64,000 nucleotides of DNA from Flavobacterium caeni. Lineage in GTDB: Bacteria > Bacteroidota > Bacteroidia > Flavobacteriales > Flavobacteriaceae. Position numbers and translations under genes: made by a program. The notes under the pieces are model-generated. The model was not told the DNA's origin, ran no database searches, and saw nothing but the letters and a program-made list of their open reading frames with translations. The stretch's first letter is position 1, and each line of letters starts with the position of its first letter. The stretch is from contig NZ_FMVF01000004.1 in NCBI RefSeq assembly GCF_900101895.1, forward strand, positions 248,001 to 312,000, given 5' to 3'. Shown piece after piece: positions 1 through 9,180 of the stretch.

Positions 1-198
1 GGCGACATGATCTTTTTGCCGCGTCGTATCCCGCATGGCTTCCGTGTCGTGGGGACCAAGAAATGCCGGGCGGCGGTGACAATCATCCCGTCGGGCATCG
101 AACACATGTTCGAGAAGCTGGCCGAGTTGCCGGCAGGACCACCCGATTTCGAGAAGGTCGCCGAAATTTGCGACCGCTATGGCATCAGTTTTGTTTAG
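1..198 (+). CDS. Cupin-domain protein, C-terminal part (cut by window edge)
   Basis: The reading frame is open from the first base, so the true start lies outside the window; 65 residues are visible. The visible part begins GDMIFLPRRIPHGFRVVG, the last strand-turn-strand of a cupin barrel where 'PHGFR' would supply a metal-ligand type histidine. A helical tail follows and ends DRYGISFV. This fits small cupin proteins of the quercetin-dioxygenase-like type; the substrate cannot be told. A hairpin and T-run follow the stop codon, so it is the last gene of its transcript. Confidence 0.6.
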   Translation, partial: GDMIFLPRRIPHGFRVVGTKKCRAAVTIIPSGIEHMFEKLAELPAGPPDFEKVAEICDRYGISFV

Positions 199-201
199 CG
201 A

Positions 202-230
202 AAAGCCCGGGTCAAACCGGGTTTTTGTTT
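202..230 (+). terminator. Rho-independent terminator after the cupin gene
   Basis: GCCCGG (205-210), loop GTCAAA and CCGGGT (217-222) form a stem followed by a T-rich run, four bases after the cupin stop codon. Confidence 0.7.
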
Positions 231-261
231 TTATTTCCTATTTTTGTTTAAAATCATTCGC

Positions 262-606
262 ATGAAAAAATTGGCATTTTTGACGCTGGCGTTTTTTTCG
301 ATGACGCTGGCCGTTGCACAAAAAGAGACCGAAAAGGCAGTTATCCAAACCACGTTGTACTGCAATCATTGTAAGGCCTGCGAAACCTGCGGTCAGAATT
401 TTCAAAAAAACATGCTCAAGATCAAGGGCGTCAAGATGTATGACCTTGACGAAGCGGCGATGAAGTTTACGGTATATTTTGATCCGAAAAAGACCAACTT
501 GGACAAGATCAGGCAAGGGATTGCCAACCTGGGCTTCGATGCCGATGAGGTCAAAGCCAATCCCGAGGCCTACGAAAAACTGGACGACTGTTGTAAGAAG
601 GCGTAG
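262..606 (+). CDS. Small secreted heavy-metal-associated (HMA-like) protein
   Basis: The protein has 114 residues. I chose the ATG at 262 because it begins a clear signal peptide (MKKLAFLTLAFFSM..AVAQ, residues 1-20); the upstream TTG would add residues in front of it. The mature part starts with a cysteine cluster (C34, C37, C40, C43; CNHCKACETC), then a beta-alpha-beta pattern like an HMA metal-binding fold, and ends in DDCCKKA. HMA domains bind soft metals such as Cu or Zn, so a periplasmic metal-binding role is inferred. Four cysteines in the first loop are more than the usual CxxC. It stands alone between two terminators. Confidence 0.7.
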   Translation: MKKLAFLTLAFFSMTLAVAQKETEKAVIQTTLYCNHCKACETCGQNFQKNMLKIKGVKMYDLDEAAMKFTVYFDPKKTNLDKIRQGIANLGFDADEVKANPEAYEKLDDCCKKA

Positions 607-630
607 TCAGCAAGTTTAATCCGAAACAAA

Positions 631-657
631 AAACCACCCGATGAGGTGGTTTCTTTT
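631..657. terminator. Bidirectional terminator between the HMA gene and nuoN
   Basis: AAACCACC (631-638) and GGTGGTTT (645-652) form an 8-bp stem with a 6-base loop. There is an A-run on the left and a T-run on the right, so it can end both the plus-strand gene and the minus-strand nuo operon. Confidence 0.8.
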
Positions 658-673
658 TTGATATGTTTTTGGC

Positions 674-2050
674 TTAGCCCAACAAATCCATCACCAGCGA
701 AGGGAACAACCCAAGCAAGATGGTAAGTGTGATCGACGCAAAAGCCACGCCGTAATACACCATTGATGTCCCGTTGCGTTGCTGGTTCGGTTCTTTGGTG
801 TACATCGCCAGGATCAATTTGAAATAATAGCCGACACTGATGATCGAGTTGATTACGGCCACAATGACCAGGAACAAATAACCCGATTTGATCGTCAGGC
901 TGAACAACGCCAGTTTGGCGAAAAAGCCCGAGAAGACTGGGATGCCCGCCATAGACAGTAAAGCGCCGGTCAAAATCGCGGCCAACAATGGGTTGGTTTT
1001 GCCGAGTCCGTGGAAGTTCGTCACGTCTTCGTTATCATTGTCTTTGCACACATACAAGATCACGGCAAACGCGGCTATACCCGCGAGCGCATAGGCCGCG
1101 GCATAATACAGCAAAGCCCCGCCCGCGTGGTTCAGGTTCAGCAATGCCATCAGCATAAAGCCCGCGTGCGAAATACCCGAAAACGCAAGCATACGTTTGA
1201 CATTCGCCTGACGCAAGGCCATCAAATTGCCCACGGTCATCGAGGCGATCGACACCACAACCACCGTAATCTGGAACGCGTGGTTTACATCGGCATTCAT
1301 CGCGCACAACAATTTATACAAGGTGGCCATAGCGGTTACTTTGGCGAGTGTACTCATCGTGGCCGTAGTCAGCGCAGGAGAACCCTCGTATACGTCGGGC
1401 GCCCAAAAATGGAACGGTACCGCGGCGATCTTGAAGAACATACCGATGGTGACCAGGATGATCCCAATCGGGAACCAGATCGGCAATTCGGCTGAGTGCG
1501 ACAATTCGGCAATTTCGGCTACATCGAACGTACCCATGCCGCCGTAAATCAAACAAATCCCGAACAGCAAAATGCCCGAGGCAAACGACCCCATCAAGAA
1601 GTACTTCATGCCCGCTTCGTTGCTGCGTACGTTGAGCCTGTTGCTGGCCGCCAGGATGTACAGCGAAATCGACAAGATCTCGATACCCAAAAAGAACATC
1701 GCCAAGTTGCCAAACGATACCATCGCTACAGCACCCGCAAGCAGGAAAATCTTGATCGCGATGTAGTCCGAAATCTTGGCCTGGTGGTGTTGGTAAAAGT
1801 TGTGGCTCATCGCGATCAGGAAAATCGTCAGCACGATGAAAAGGCTCGAGAACGACTGCGAGAACGCATCGACCACCACCATGTTGTTGTAAAAACTACC
1901 GATGTTCTCATCGACCAGTTCGCACACGGTCATACCGAGCGTGCCCAACAAACCGAGAATCGTAAACGGGATCATCGCCTTTCGCCAATTGAGGATTTCA
2001 AAAAGCAGGCAGACGACGCCCAAGGCTGTGATCGCTATTAGTGTACTCAT
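674..2050 (-). CDS. nuoN: NADH-quinone oxidoreductase subunit N
   Basis: 458 residues, almost entirely hydrophobic helices. It is an antiporter-like membrane subunit of complex I that takes part in proton translocation. FFLGIEILSISLYILAA carries the conserved Glu of helix 5, and FHFWAPDVYEGSP is the typical NuoN loop. Length is normal for the family. It is the last gene of the nuo operon, 6 bases behind nuoM, followed by the terminator at 631-657. Confidence 0.95.
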   Translation of the reverse strand: MSTLIAITALGVVCLLFEILNWRKAMIPFTILGLLGTLGMTVCELVDENIGSFYNNMVVVDAFSQSFSSLFIVLTIFLIAMSHNFYQHHQAKISDYIAIKIFLLAGAVAMVSFGNLAMFFLGIEILSISLYILAASNRLNVRSNEAGMKYFLMGSFASGILLFGICLIYGGMGTFDVAEIAELSHSAELPIWFPIGIILVTIGMFFKIAAVPFHFWAPDVYEGSPALTTATMSTLAKVTAMATLYKLLCAMNADVNHAFQITVVVVSIASMTVGNLMALRQANVKRMLAFSGISHAGFMLMALLNLNHAGGALLYYAAAYALAGIAAFAVILYVCKDNDNEDVTNFHGLGKTNPLLAAILTGALLSMAGIPVFSGFFAKLALFSLTIKSGYLFLVIVAVINSIISVGYYFKLILAMYTKEPNQQRNGTSMVYYGVAFASITLTILLGLFPSLVMDLLG

Positions 2051-2056
2051 CGTGGG

Positions 2057-3499
2057 TTAGTTAGTTCTGTATACAAAAGTTAATATGTTCTGGAGGCTTG
2101 GTGTGATCAAATCGGTAATGGGCTTCGGATAGATACCAAAGAAAAACAACACGGCAATGATCAAAACCAACACAACGCCTTCATTGAAAGTCACGTCCTG
2201 GAACAGGCGCGCGTTTTGCTGCCCGAGCATCACCTGCTGGAACATCCGTAGCATGTAATAGGCACCAAGGATGATGGTCGTACCACCGAGAATCGCGAAC
2301 CACATGTCTATGCGCGACAAGCTGTACAGCACCGTGAATTCGCCGATGAAATTGAACGTAGACGGCAACGCCACCGACGCCAGCACCAAAATCATGAACA
2401 TCGACGTGAATTTAGGCGATTGGATTCGGATGCCACCCATGTCGGCAATCGTACGCGTCTCGTATCTGCGGTAAATAATCTCGGCCACAAAGAACAAGCC
2501 GACCACCACAAAACCGTGTGCAATCATTTGCAACACCGCGCCCTTTAGTCCGTCGAGCGTGAGCGTGTAGGCCCCGGCGGCAATGAGTCCGACGTGCGCA
2601 AGCGACGAATAGGCGAGTAGTTTTTTCAAATCTTTTTGACGCAGCGCTACAATCGATCCGTAAATCACACCCGCGATAGACAGTCCGATGAAAATGTGCA
2701 TGAAGTTGATCGCGGCCCAACGCCCAATCGGCAACTGCCAACGGATGACCGAATACAAGCCCATTTTGAGCATGATGCCCGAAAGCAACATCGTCCCGAC
2801 GGTAGGTGCTTTTTGATACACCTTGGCCTGCCATGTATGGAACGGGATAATCGGAATCTTGATCGCATAGGCCAAAAAGAACGCGAGGAAAATCCAAAAT
2901 TGCTCTTTGATCGTCAAACGCATGTTGTACAAATCGTCGATCAGGAAACTGCCTGCGCGTTGGTACATGTAGATGAACGCCGTGAGCATGAACAACGAGC
3001 CCGCAAACGTATAGATAAAGAATTTGACGACGGCTTTGCGGCGTTCGTCGGCATCGCCGTTGCCCCAAATCAGCGCGATAAAGTAAATCGGGATCAACGC
3101 GAGTTCCCAGAAAATGTAGTAAAGCAAACCGTCGGCGGCCAAAAACGTACCCGCCATCGCAAAGGCCATGAACAGGATCAGCGCATAAAATGCCTTGGCG
3201 TTCTTGTGGTCGTTGCCAAAGGCCGAGAACACAATCAGCGGTGTAAGCGCGGTGGTGAGCAACAGCATCGCCAGCGACAACCCATCGACCTTTAGCGCAA
3301 AGGCGATCTTGGGCTGCGAGATCCAGGCGCACAACACATCGACATTTTGTCCGGCGTTGAACGCATTGAGCAACAAAACAGACACGGCCAGCGCCGCCAC
3401 CGAGAACAGCAGCGCGACTTTTCCGGCAAATTTATCGCCCGAGAAATAGGTCGCCAGTGAACCGATGAGAAGAACAATCAATAAAGTAGATGCATCCAT
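2057..3499 (-). CDS. nuoM: NADH-quinone oxidoreductase subunit M
   Basis: 480 residues with about 14 predicted membrane helices. It is an antiporter-like proton-pumping subunit. FWELALIPIYFIALIWG contains the conserved helix-5 Glu, and AYAIKIPIIPFHTWQAK is the conserved Lys/Pro-broken helix region. DLKKLLAYSSLAHVG is the usual signature in the second half. It lies between nuoL (7-base gap) and nuoN (6-base gap). Confidence 0.95.
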   Translation of the reverse strand: MDASTLLIVLLIGSLATYFSGDKFAGKVALLFSVAALAVSVLLLNAFNAGQNVDVLCAWISQPKIAFALKVDGLSLAMLLLTTALTPLIVFSAFGNDHKNAKAFYALILFMAFAMAGTFLAADGLLYYIFWELALIPIYFIALIWGNGDADERRKAVVKFFIYTFAGSLFMLTAFIYMYQRAGSFLIDDLYNMRLTIKEQFWIFLAFFLAYAIKIPIIPFHTWQAKVYQKAPTVGTMLLSGIMLKMGLYSVIRWQLPIGRWAAINFMHIFIGLSIAGVIYGSIVALRQKDLKKLLAYSSLAHVGLIAAGAYTLTLDGLKGAVLQMIAHGFVVVGLFFVAEIIYRRYETRTIADMGGIRIQSPKFTSMFMILVLASVALPSTFNFIGEFTVLYSLSRIDMWFAILGGTTIILGAYYMLRMFQQVMLGQQNARLFQDVTFNEGVVLVLIIAVLFFFGIYPKPITDLITPSLQNILTFVYRTN

Positions 3500-3506
3500 T
3501 TGTCTG

Positions 3507-5390
3507 TTATTTTGCTAGGAATACGTATGAGATGATGGCACAAACGCCCAAGACGAAGGCGAACAGGTAAAACCCGACGTTCCCGTTTTGTAATTTTTTG
3601 CCCTGATAACCTATTTCGTTGGCCGCACGCGCAAACCCGAATACAAATCCGGCCACGGCGGTCTCGATGTAATCGCGGAAAAAGCGCGACAAGAAATTGA
3701 TTGGCTTGACGATGATGGCCTCATAGGCTTCGTCTACATAATATTTGTCGTACAACACCTTGGTGAAACCCGAAATGTTTTCGTCGGTTTCGGGCAGTTG
3801 TTTTTGCTTGATGTATTTTGCATAAGCGATGCCGATACCGATGAGCGCGCCCACGGTGGCCACGGCCATCAATAGGTATTCGGTAGTGCCCAAATGGTGC
3901 GCTTCGTGTGTTTTTTCGGCGAACAACGGCGCCAGGTAATGGTTGAGCCAGCTGTGTCCCGGAAGCGAAATGAGTCCGCCGATGGCCGCCAACGTGCCGA
4001 GTACGATCAGCGGGAATGTAATGAGCGCAGGGCTTTCGTGCAGGTGGTGCTTTTGTTCGTCGGTACCGCGGAAGTCGTTGAAAAACGTAAGGTACATCAA
4101 TCGGAACATGTAAAACGCGGTCAAAACCGAGGCCACCGAACCGATGACCCACAACGCCTTGTTGCCGTGGAACGATACCATCAGGATTTCGTCCTTAGAC
4201 CAGAATCCGGCGAGCGGGAAAATACCCGAAATCGCGAGCGACGAAATGAGCATCGTGACAAACGTAATCGGCATGGCTTTGCGGAGCCCGCCCATGTTGC
4301 GCATGTCCTGTTCGCCGTGCAACGCGTGGATGACAGAGCCTGAACCGAGGAACAGACAGGCCTTGAAGAACGCATGCGTGATCACGTGGAACACGGCTAC
4401 TTCATAGGCGCCCATGCCCAGCGCGAGGAACATCAATCCCAATTGCGAAACCGTCGAGTAGGCGAGTACTTTTTTGATGTCGTTTTGTACCAGCCCGATG
4501 GTCGCGGCCATTAGTGCGGTAAATGCGCCTACGTAAGCAATCACGTCCAACACCACAGGGGCGAGGTCGAACAATACGTGCAAACGCGTGACCATAAAAA
4601 TACCGGCCGTCACCATGGTCGCGGCGTGGATGAGTGCCGATACGGGCGTTGGTCCCGCCATTGCATCGGGAAGCCAGGTGTACAACGGAATTTGCGCCGA
4701 TTTACCGCACGCACCGATGAACAAGGCCAATGCCGCCGCCGCAATCCACGTGGTGTTGCCCGCGTTGGTACCACCCAGGATCGTGGCGTTGAGTTCGGTG
4801 AAATTGAGCGTGCCGAACAAAGTAGCGAGGATGAAAATCCCGATCAAAAGTCCCAAGTCGCCCACGCGGTTCATGATGAAGGCCTTCTTGGCCGCATCGT
4901 TGTAGTCCTGGTTTTTGTACCAGAAACCGATGAGCAGGTAGGAGCACAGCCCGACGCCTTCCCATCCGATGAACATCACGAGTAAGTTGCTGCCCATCAC
5001 GAGCGAAATCATGAAGAACACGAACAGGTTGAGGTAGGCGAAAAATTTATGACGGTTCTCGTCGTCGTGCATGTAAGACACCGAATACAGGTGGATGAGC
5101 GACCCGATACCCGTGACAAACATGAGCCACAATACCGACAACTGGTCGAGCAAAAAGCCGAATTCGATGTTGAAATTGTTCACCGACAACCAATCGAACA
5201 GCTTGATTTCGGAAGGCTTCGCGCCGCCGTTGAGGCCCAGGAAAAACACCAATGTGGCCACGAACGACACCACCACGGCCAGCGTGGCCAGATAGCCAGC
5301 GCCATTGTGTCCGAGTTTTTTCCCGAAGAAAACGTTGATCAAAAAACCTACAAAAGGCGAGAGCAATAAGAGTAAAGCTAAACTATCCAT
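3507..5390 (-). CDS. nuoL: NADH-quinone oxidoreductase subunit L
   Basis: 627 residues. It is the most distal proton-pumping subunit of complex I. FIGWEGVGLCSYLLIGFW and LIHAATMVTAGIFMVTRL are strong NuoL signatures. The C-terminal region (YYVDEAYEAIIVKPINFLSR onward) corresponds to the long lateral helix and final anchor helix seen in NuoL structures. Length matches the family. Its start overlaps the nuoK stop by one base, which indicates translational coupling. Confidence 0.95.
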   Translation of the reverse strand: MDSLALLLLLSPFVGFLINVFFGKKLGHNGAGYLATLAVVVSFVATLVFFLGLNGGAKPSEIKLFDWLSVNNFNIEFGFLLDQLSVLWLMFVTGIGSLIHLYSVSYMHDDENRHKFFAYLNLFVFFMISLVMGSNLLVMFIGWEGVGLCSYLLIGFWYKNQDYNDAAKKAFIMNRVGDLGLLIGIFILATLFGTLNFTELNATILGGTNAGNTTWIAAAALALFIGACGKSAQIPLYTWLPDAMAGPTPVSALIHAATMVTAGIFMVTRLHVLFDLAPVVLDVIAYVGAFTALMAATIGLVQNDIKKVLAYSTVSQLGLMFLALGMGAYEVAVFHVITHAFFKACLFLGSGSVIHALHGEQDMRNMGGLRKAMPITFVTMLISSLAISGIFPLAGFWSKDEILMVSFHGNKALWVIGSVASVLTAFYMFRLMYLTFFNDFRGTDEQKHHLHESPALITFPLIVLGTLAAIGGLISLPGHSWLNHYLAPLFAEKTHEAHHLGTTEYLLMAVATVGALIGIGIAYAKYIKQKQLPETDENISGFTKVLYDKYYVDEAYEAIIVKPINFLSRFFRDYIETAVAGFVFGFARAANEIGYQGKKLQNGNVGFYLFAFVLGVCAIISYVFLAK

Positions 5391-5710
5391 TATCCTTTCA
5401 AGTTCTTTAAGTTATCGATGTCGATCGAGCCGAGGTTGCGGAAAATCGACACCACAATCGCCAAGCCCACAGCCACTTCGGCTGCAGCCACCGCCATCGA
5501 GAAAAACACGAAGATTTGTCCTTGCGCATCCTGGTGGTAGGTCGAAAAGGCCACGAACAACAGGTTTACGGCGTTGAGCATGATTTCGATCGACATGAAC
5601 ACGATGATGGCGTTGCGCCTGTACAACACCCCAAACACGCCAATGCAAAACAAGATCACGGCCAGGAAAATATAATTTTCAATCCCAATCTGGTTCAGTA
5701 CATTTCCCAT
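5390..5710 (-). CDS. nuoK: NADH-quinone oxidoreductase subunit K
   Basis: 106 residues and three membrane helices, the usual NuoK (MrpC-like) form. It carries the conserved membrane glutamates in [19 protein letters not shown] and in the third helix ([10 protein letters not shown]). These Glu residues belong to the hydrophilic axis used for proton movement. It overlaps nuoJ and nuoL by one base each. Confidence 0.95.
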   Translation of the reverse strand: MGNVLNQIGIENYIFLAVILFCIGVFGVLYRRNAIIVFMSIEIMLNAVNLLFVAFSTYHQDAQGQIFVFFSMAVAAAEVAVGLAIVVSIFRNLGSIDIDNLKNLKG

Positions 5711-6228
5711 TATGATGATTTTTCTTTTTTAGACAATAACACCGCGCCGATCATCGCCACCAAGAGCAATACCGAGGCAAATTCAAACGGCACCATGAAC
5801 CCGTTCTCGGAATCCAACAACACCTTGCCCAACACCTTAATCGATTGGTAGTCGGTGCCCAAATCGTCGTAGTCGCCCACGATAGGCTTGGATTGGAAAA
5901 AGATCAGCATCATTACCGCACACAGCAAAAAGAAGAACAGCACGGCGCTCCAACGCTGCAAACGCGGCTTGTGCACCTCGTCTTCCTTGTTGAGGTTCAT
6001 GAGCATGATGGTAAACAGGAACAAAATCATGATGGCACCCGCATACACAATAATGTGCACGATGAACAAAAACTGCGAGTTCATGAGCAAATAATGCCCG
6101 CCCACCGAAAAGAAACAAATCACGAGGTAAATCGCGCTGTGGATCGGGTTTTTCGAAAAAATCGTCAAGAACGCCGTGGCCACCGTAACGGCCGAAAGCA
6201 AAATGAACAACAGGGTAATGGTATGCAT
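5710..6228 (-). CDS. nuoJ: NADH-quinone oxidoreductase subunit J
   Basis: 172 residues with five predicted helices, a membrane subunit next to the quinone site. [20 protein letters not shown] and [20 protein letters not shown] are the typical NuoJ segments; the latter is the helix with the pi-bulge in known structures. It overlaps nuoI and nuoK by one base. Confidence 0.93.
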   Translation of the reverse strand: MHTITLLFILLSAVTVATAFLTIFSKNPIHSAIYLVICFFSVGGHYLLMNSQFLFIVHIIVYAGAIMILFLFTIMLMNLNKEDEVHKPRLQRWSAVLFFFLLCAVMMLIFFQSKPIVGDYDDLGTDYQSIKVLGKVLLDSENGFMVPFEFASVLLLVAMIGAVLLSKKEKSS

Positions 6229-6773
6229 CAGTTCGCGTTTTTAAGTTGGGCGTTTTTCATGGCTTCGGTAAGTGGCATCACCAGCTTGTCCTTGCCAAAA
6301 ATAAAATCCTCACGGTCGTATTGCGACGGCACCAAGACTTTCGATTCGGTCAAATAAATCGCATCCTTCGGGCACGCTTCCTCACACAGTCCGCAAAAAA
6401 TGCAGCGCAGCATGTTGATTTCATACACCGACGCGTATTTCTCCTCGCGGTACAAATGTTTTTCGCTCGGTTTGCGTTCAGAGGCCGTCATCGTGATCGC
6501 CTCGGCCGGGCAAGACAGTGCGCACAATCCGCACGCCGTACAGTTCTCGCGGCCCTGTTCGTCGCGCTTGAGCAAATGCTGCCCGCGGTACACCTTCGAG
6601 CGCTCGCGCACCTGTTCAGGGTACTTGATCGTTACTTTTCGGGTAAACAAGTGACCGATCGTGATCATCATTCCCTTGATGATCGTCCACAGGTAGAGTC
6701 GTTCCAAAAAGGTCATCTTTTTGTTCGACACCTCTTTCTTTCGGCCCGATAAAGACATCGTTTGTAATGCCAT
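6228..6773 (-). CDS. nuoI: NADH-quinone oxidoreductase subunit I (2x 4Fe-4S)
   Basis: 181 residues. It carries two ferredoxin-type 4Fe-4S sites (N6a and N6b) that pass electrons towards NuoB. The first set is C78, C81, C84 and C88 (CTACGLCALSC); the second is C124, C127, C130 and C134 (CIFCGLCEEAC), each set followed by Pro. An amphipathic N-terminal helix (FLERLYLWTIIKGMMITIGH) anchors it. It is separated from nuoH by 222 bases holding repeats, an unusually large gap inside this operon. Confidence 0.95.
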   Translation of the reverse strand: MALQTMSLSGRKKEVSNKKMTFLERLYLWTIIKGMMITIGHLFTRKVTIKYPEQVRERSKVYRGQHLLKRDEQGRENCTACGLCALSCPAEAITMTASERKPSEKHLYREEKYASVYEINMLRCIFCGLCEEACPKDAIYLTESKVLVPSQYDREDFIFGKDKLVMPLTEAMKNAQLKNAN

Positions 6774-6829
6774 CGTTTTTGGTTTTTTATTTTTTAGGAG
6801 CAGTTGTTTGCTCGTTCTTTCATGTTTGG

Positions 6830-6904
6830 TCCCGCTTTCCGCTTCAATCTTTTTATTTTGTTTACAACTTCATAAAAAGGATTTCCGCTGCAATCGGGGC
6901 TATT
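6830..6904. repeat. REP-like palindromic element, copy 1 (nuoH-nuoI gap)
   Basis: Left arm: a CCCG-type box then GCTTCAATCTTTTT. Right arm: AAAAAGGATTTCCGCTGCAATC then GGGGCTA. The arms are imperfect inverted repeats. Three more copies lie at 16403-16492, 16626-16757 and 34566-34672. The function is unknown to me. Confidence 0.6.
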
Positions 6905-6947
6905 ATTCAAATTTATTCTTCTTTCGACGTTCCGCTCGCTTCCCGCC

Positions 6948-6995
6948 TTTATGACTTTATGACTTTAAGACCTTACGACTTTATGACTTTACGAC
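6948..6995. repeat. Six tandem 8-bp units directly behind the nuoH stop
   Basis: Six consecutive units with consensus TTTATGAC (read on the minus strand GTCATAAA); variants are TTTAAGAC, CTTACGAC and TTTACGAC. The array ends at 6995 and the nuoH stop codon occupies 6996-6998, so nothing separates them. A related array abuts the nuoF stop. Confidence 0.85.
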
Positions 6996-8039
6996 TCAAA
7001 ACAAATTCCCGTCGCTCCACAAAATGCAAATCGCCGTCACAAAAATGTTTGCGATCGCGAGTGGAATCAACATCTGCCAGCCCAAACGCATCAATTGGTC
7101 GTAACGGAATCTCGGGATGGTCCACCTTACCCACATGTAAAAGAAGATAAAGAAACACAGCTTGGCAAACAGCGCCAAAAACCCGATGATGTTGGCCACG
7201 TTCACGCCCCAGTTCTCCACCGCCCATTGCATGCCCGGGTAGTTGTAGGCCCCAAAATAAAGCACGGCGAGGATCGTAGAAGAGATAAACATGCTCGCAT
7301 ACTCGGCAAACAAATAAAAGCCCATCCGCATCGATGAATACTCGGTGTGGTAGCCCCCGATGAGTTCGGCCTCACATTCGGCCAAGTCAAACGGCGTACG
7401 GTTGGTCTCGGCAAACGAACATACCAAAAAGATCAAAAAGCCCACGGGTTGGTAAAACACGTTCCAGTTCATGCCGCTTTGCTGGGCCGCGATCTCGCGC
7501 AAACTCAACGTTCCGGTCATCATGAGCAGCGCAATGATCGAGAGTCCCATCGCCACTTCATACGAAATCATCTGCGACGAGGCGCGCATCGCGCTCATGA
7601 GCGAAAATTTGTTGTTCGAGGCCCAAGCCCCAATCATGATGCCGTAAACCCCTACCGACAGTACGCCAAAAACGTACAACAACGCCACGTCGATGTCGGT
7701 CGCCTGCATGATGACGGTGCGCCCGGCAATCTCCAATTTATCGCCCCACGGAATCACCGCCGAGGTCATCAGCGCCACGCTCATCGAAATGGCAGGCCCT
7801 GCCACGAACAGGAATTTGTTGGGCGTGTCGGGTAAAAATTCTTCTTTCGAAAACAACTTGAGTCCATCGGCCAATGGTTGCAGGATGCCGCCTTTTCCGG
7901 CGCGGTTTGGCCCGATGCGGTCTTGCAACCACGCGGCCACTTTGCGTTCGGCCAGCGTCGCATACATCGCCATGAGCATCGTCAGGGCAAAAACCGCTAC
8001 AATGAGCACACTTTTTTCTATGATGATCGCGGTATCCAT
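6996..8039 (-). CDS. nuoH: NADH-quinone oxidoreductase subunit H
   Basis: 347 residues and about eight membrane helices. It joins the hydrophilic arm to the membrane arm and forms much of the quinone-binding channel. ERKVAAWLQDRIGPNRAG near the N-terminus is the family signature, and FAETNRTPFDLAECEAELIG is the conserved acidic loop. It overlaps the nuoG stop by one base. Its stop is followed immediately by an 8-bp tandem array. Confidence 0.95.
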   Translation of the reverse strand: MDTAIIIEKSVLIVAVFALTMLMAMYATLAERKVAAWLQDRIGPNRAGKGGILQPLADGLKLFSKEEFLPDTPNKFLFVAGPAISMSVALMTSAVIPWGDKLEIAGRTVIMQATDIDVALLYVFGVLSVGVYGIMIGAWASNNKFSLMSAMRASSQMISYEVAMGLSIIALLMMTGTLSLREIAAQQSGMNWNVFYQPVGFLIFLVCSFAETNRTPFDLAECEAELIGGYHTEYSSMRMGFYLFAEYASMFISSTILAVLYFGAYNYPGMQWAVENWGVNVANIIGFLALFAKLCFFIFFYMWVRWTIPRFRYDQLMRLGWQMLIPLAIANIFVTAICILWSDGNLF

Positions 8040-9088
8040 TATATGTTTCCTTCTTTAAATGCGGTTTGTTCTTGGGCGTCGAGCGGCTTGTGGCGCATCG
8101 AGATTTTCTTGCGGTCTTGTTCGCGTCCTTTGAGAATGCCGGTTTCGGTTTCGATCACCACGGTATCCAATTTGCGCGTGTAATTGTTTTGGTTGATCAC
8201 CGAATCCTTTTCGAATTTGCGCGGTCCTTCGATCACCCAGTCCTTGACGTCTTTGTGGTCAAAACGACACTCGTTGCAAATGAAGTCCTCTACTTCGTGG
8301 TATTCGTCCTTGCGACCGGTCACGCGCTGGATCTCGTTACCGAACATCCAAACGGTGGTTTTTCCGCAGCAGCCCGGCGTTTTGCAATCGCGGTGCGCGT
8401 TGTACGGTTTGTTGAACCATACACGCGATTTGAACCTAAACGTTTTGTCGGTCAAAGCACCCACCGGACACACATCGATCATGTTGCCCGAGAATTCGTT
8501 GGTGATGGCCTTAGAAATACAGGTCGAAATGTTCGAATGGTCGCCGCGGTCGACTACGCCGTGTACGCGGTTGTCGGTGAGTTGGTCGGCCACCATCACA
8601 CAACGGTAGCACAAAATGCAACGGTTCATGTGGAGTTGGATGTTCGGCCCGATATCTTCTGGCTCGAACGTTCTTTTCTCTTCGATAAAACGCGTTTCAG
8701 ATTTACCGTGCTTGAAGCTCAAATTCTGCAAATCGCACTCGCCCGCCTGGTCACATACCGGACAGTCGAGCGGGTGGTTGATGAGCAAAAACTCGGTCAC
8801 GGCCTTGCGCGCGTCGGTCACACGTTCCGAGGCGGTGCTGTTGACTTCCATCCCGTCCATACAACCCGTGACGCAAGACGCGACGAGTTTGGGCATCGGG
8901 CGCGGGTCGGCGTCGCTTCCTTTGGAAACTTCGACCAAACAGCAACGACATTTGCCGCCGCTTCCCTTGAGTTTCGAATAATAGCACATGGCCGGCGGAA
9001 CCGATTCCCCGCCAATCTTGCGCGCCGCCTGCAGGATGGTGGTTCCTGGTTCGACGTCTATGCTTTGTCCGTCTATGGTTACTTTCAT
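8039..9088 (-). CDS. nuoG: NADH-quinone oxidoreductase subunit G, short form (Fe-S region only)
   Basis: 349 residues, far shorter than the roughly 700-900 residues of many NuoG proteins. An N-terminal 2Fe-2S domain holds C35, C47 and C50; H105, C109, C112 and C118 fit cluster N5; C157, C160, C163 and C207 fit N4. A further cysteine group (C235, C240, C241, C271, C274) is probably the start of the molybdopterin-oxidoreductase-like region. The large inactive Mo-cofactor domain is absent. NuoH begins at the stop codon, so there is no downstream remnant. Short NuoG proteins occur in flavobacteria, so I read this as a lineage form, not damage. Confidence 0.88.
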   Translation of the reverse strand: MKVTIDGQSIDVEPGTTILQAARKIGGESVPPAMCYYSKLKGSGGKCRCCLVEVSKGSDADPRPMPKLVASCVTGCMDGMEVNSTASERVTDARKAVTEFLLINHPLDCPVCDQAGECDLQNLSFKHGKSETRFIEEKRTFEPEDIGPNIQLHMNRCILCYRCVMVADQLTDNRVHGVVDRGDHSNISTCISKAITNEFSGNMIDVCPVGALTDKTFRFKSRVWFNKPYNAHRDCKTPGCCGKTTVWMFGNEIQRVTGRKDEYHEVEDFICNECRFDHKDVKDWVIEGPRKFEKDSVINQNNYTRKLDTVVIETETGILKGREQDRKKISMRHKPLDAQEQTAFKEGNI

Positions 9089-9096
9089 GGTTTTGA

Positions 9097-9128
9097 GTCT
9101 TAAAGTCTTAAAGTCTTAAAGTCGAAAG
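9097..9128. repeat. Tandem GTCTTAAA units upstream of nuoG
   Basis: Three exact GTCTTAAA units and one partial unit (GTCGAAAG) lie just before the nuoG start. They are inverted relative to the array at 9181-9212, so together they could fold into a long imperfect hairpin with a loop of about 52 bases. Confidence 0.75.
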
Positions 9129-9180
9129 GCCTTGAAAACGATAATACTTTCATTATTTTATTTTTGTCGCAGAGCCCGCC

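Noticed and set aside
8039..9088. NuoG truncated by a frameshift
   Set aside because: The stop is followed at once by the nuoH start with one-base overlap and no leftover Mo-domain sequence, so a genuine short form is more likely.
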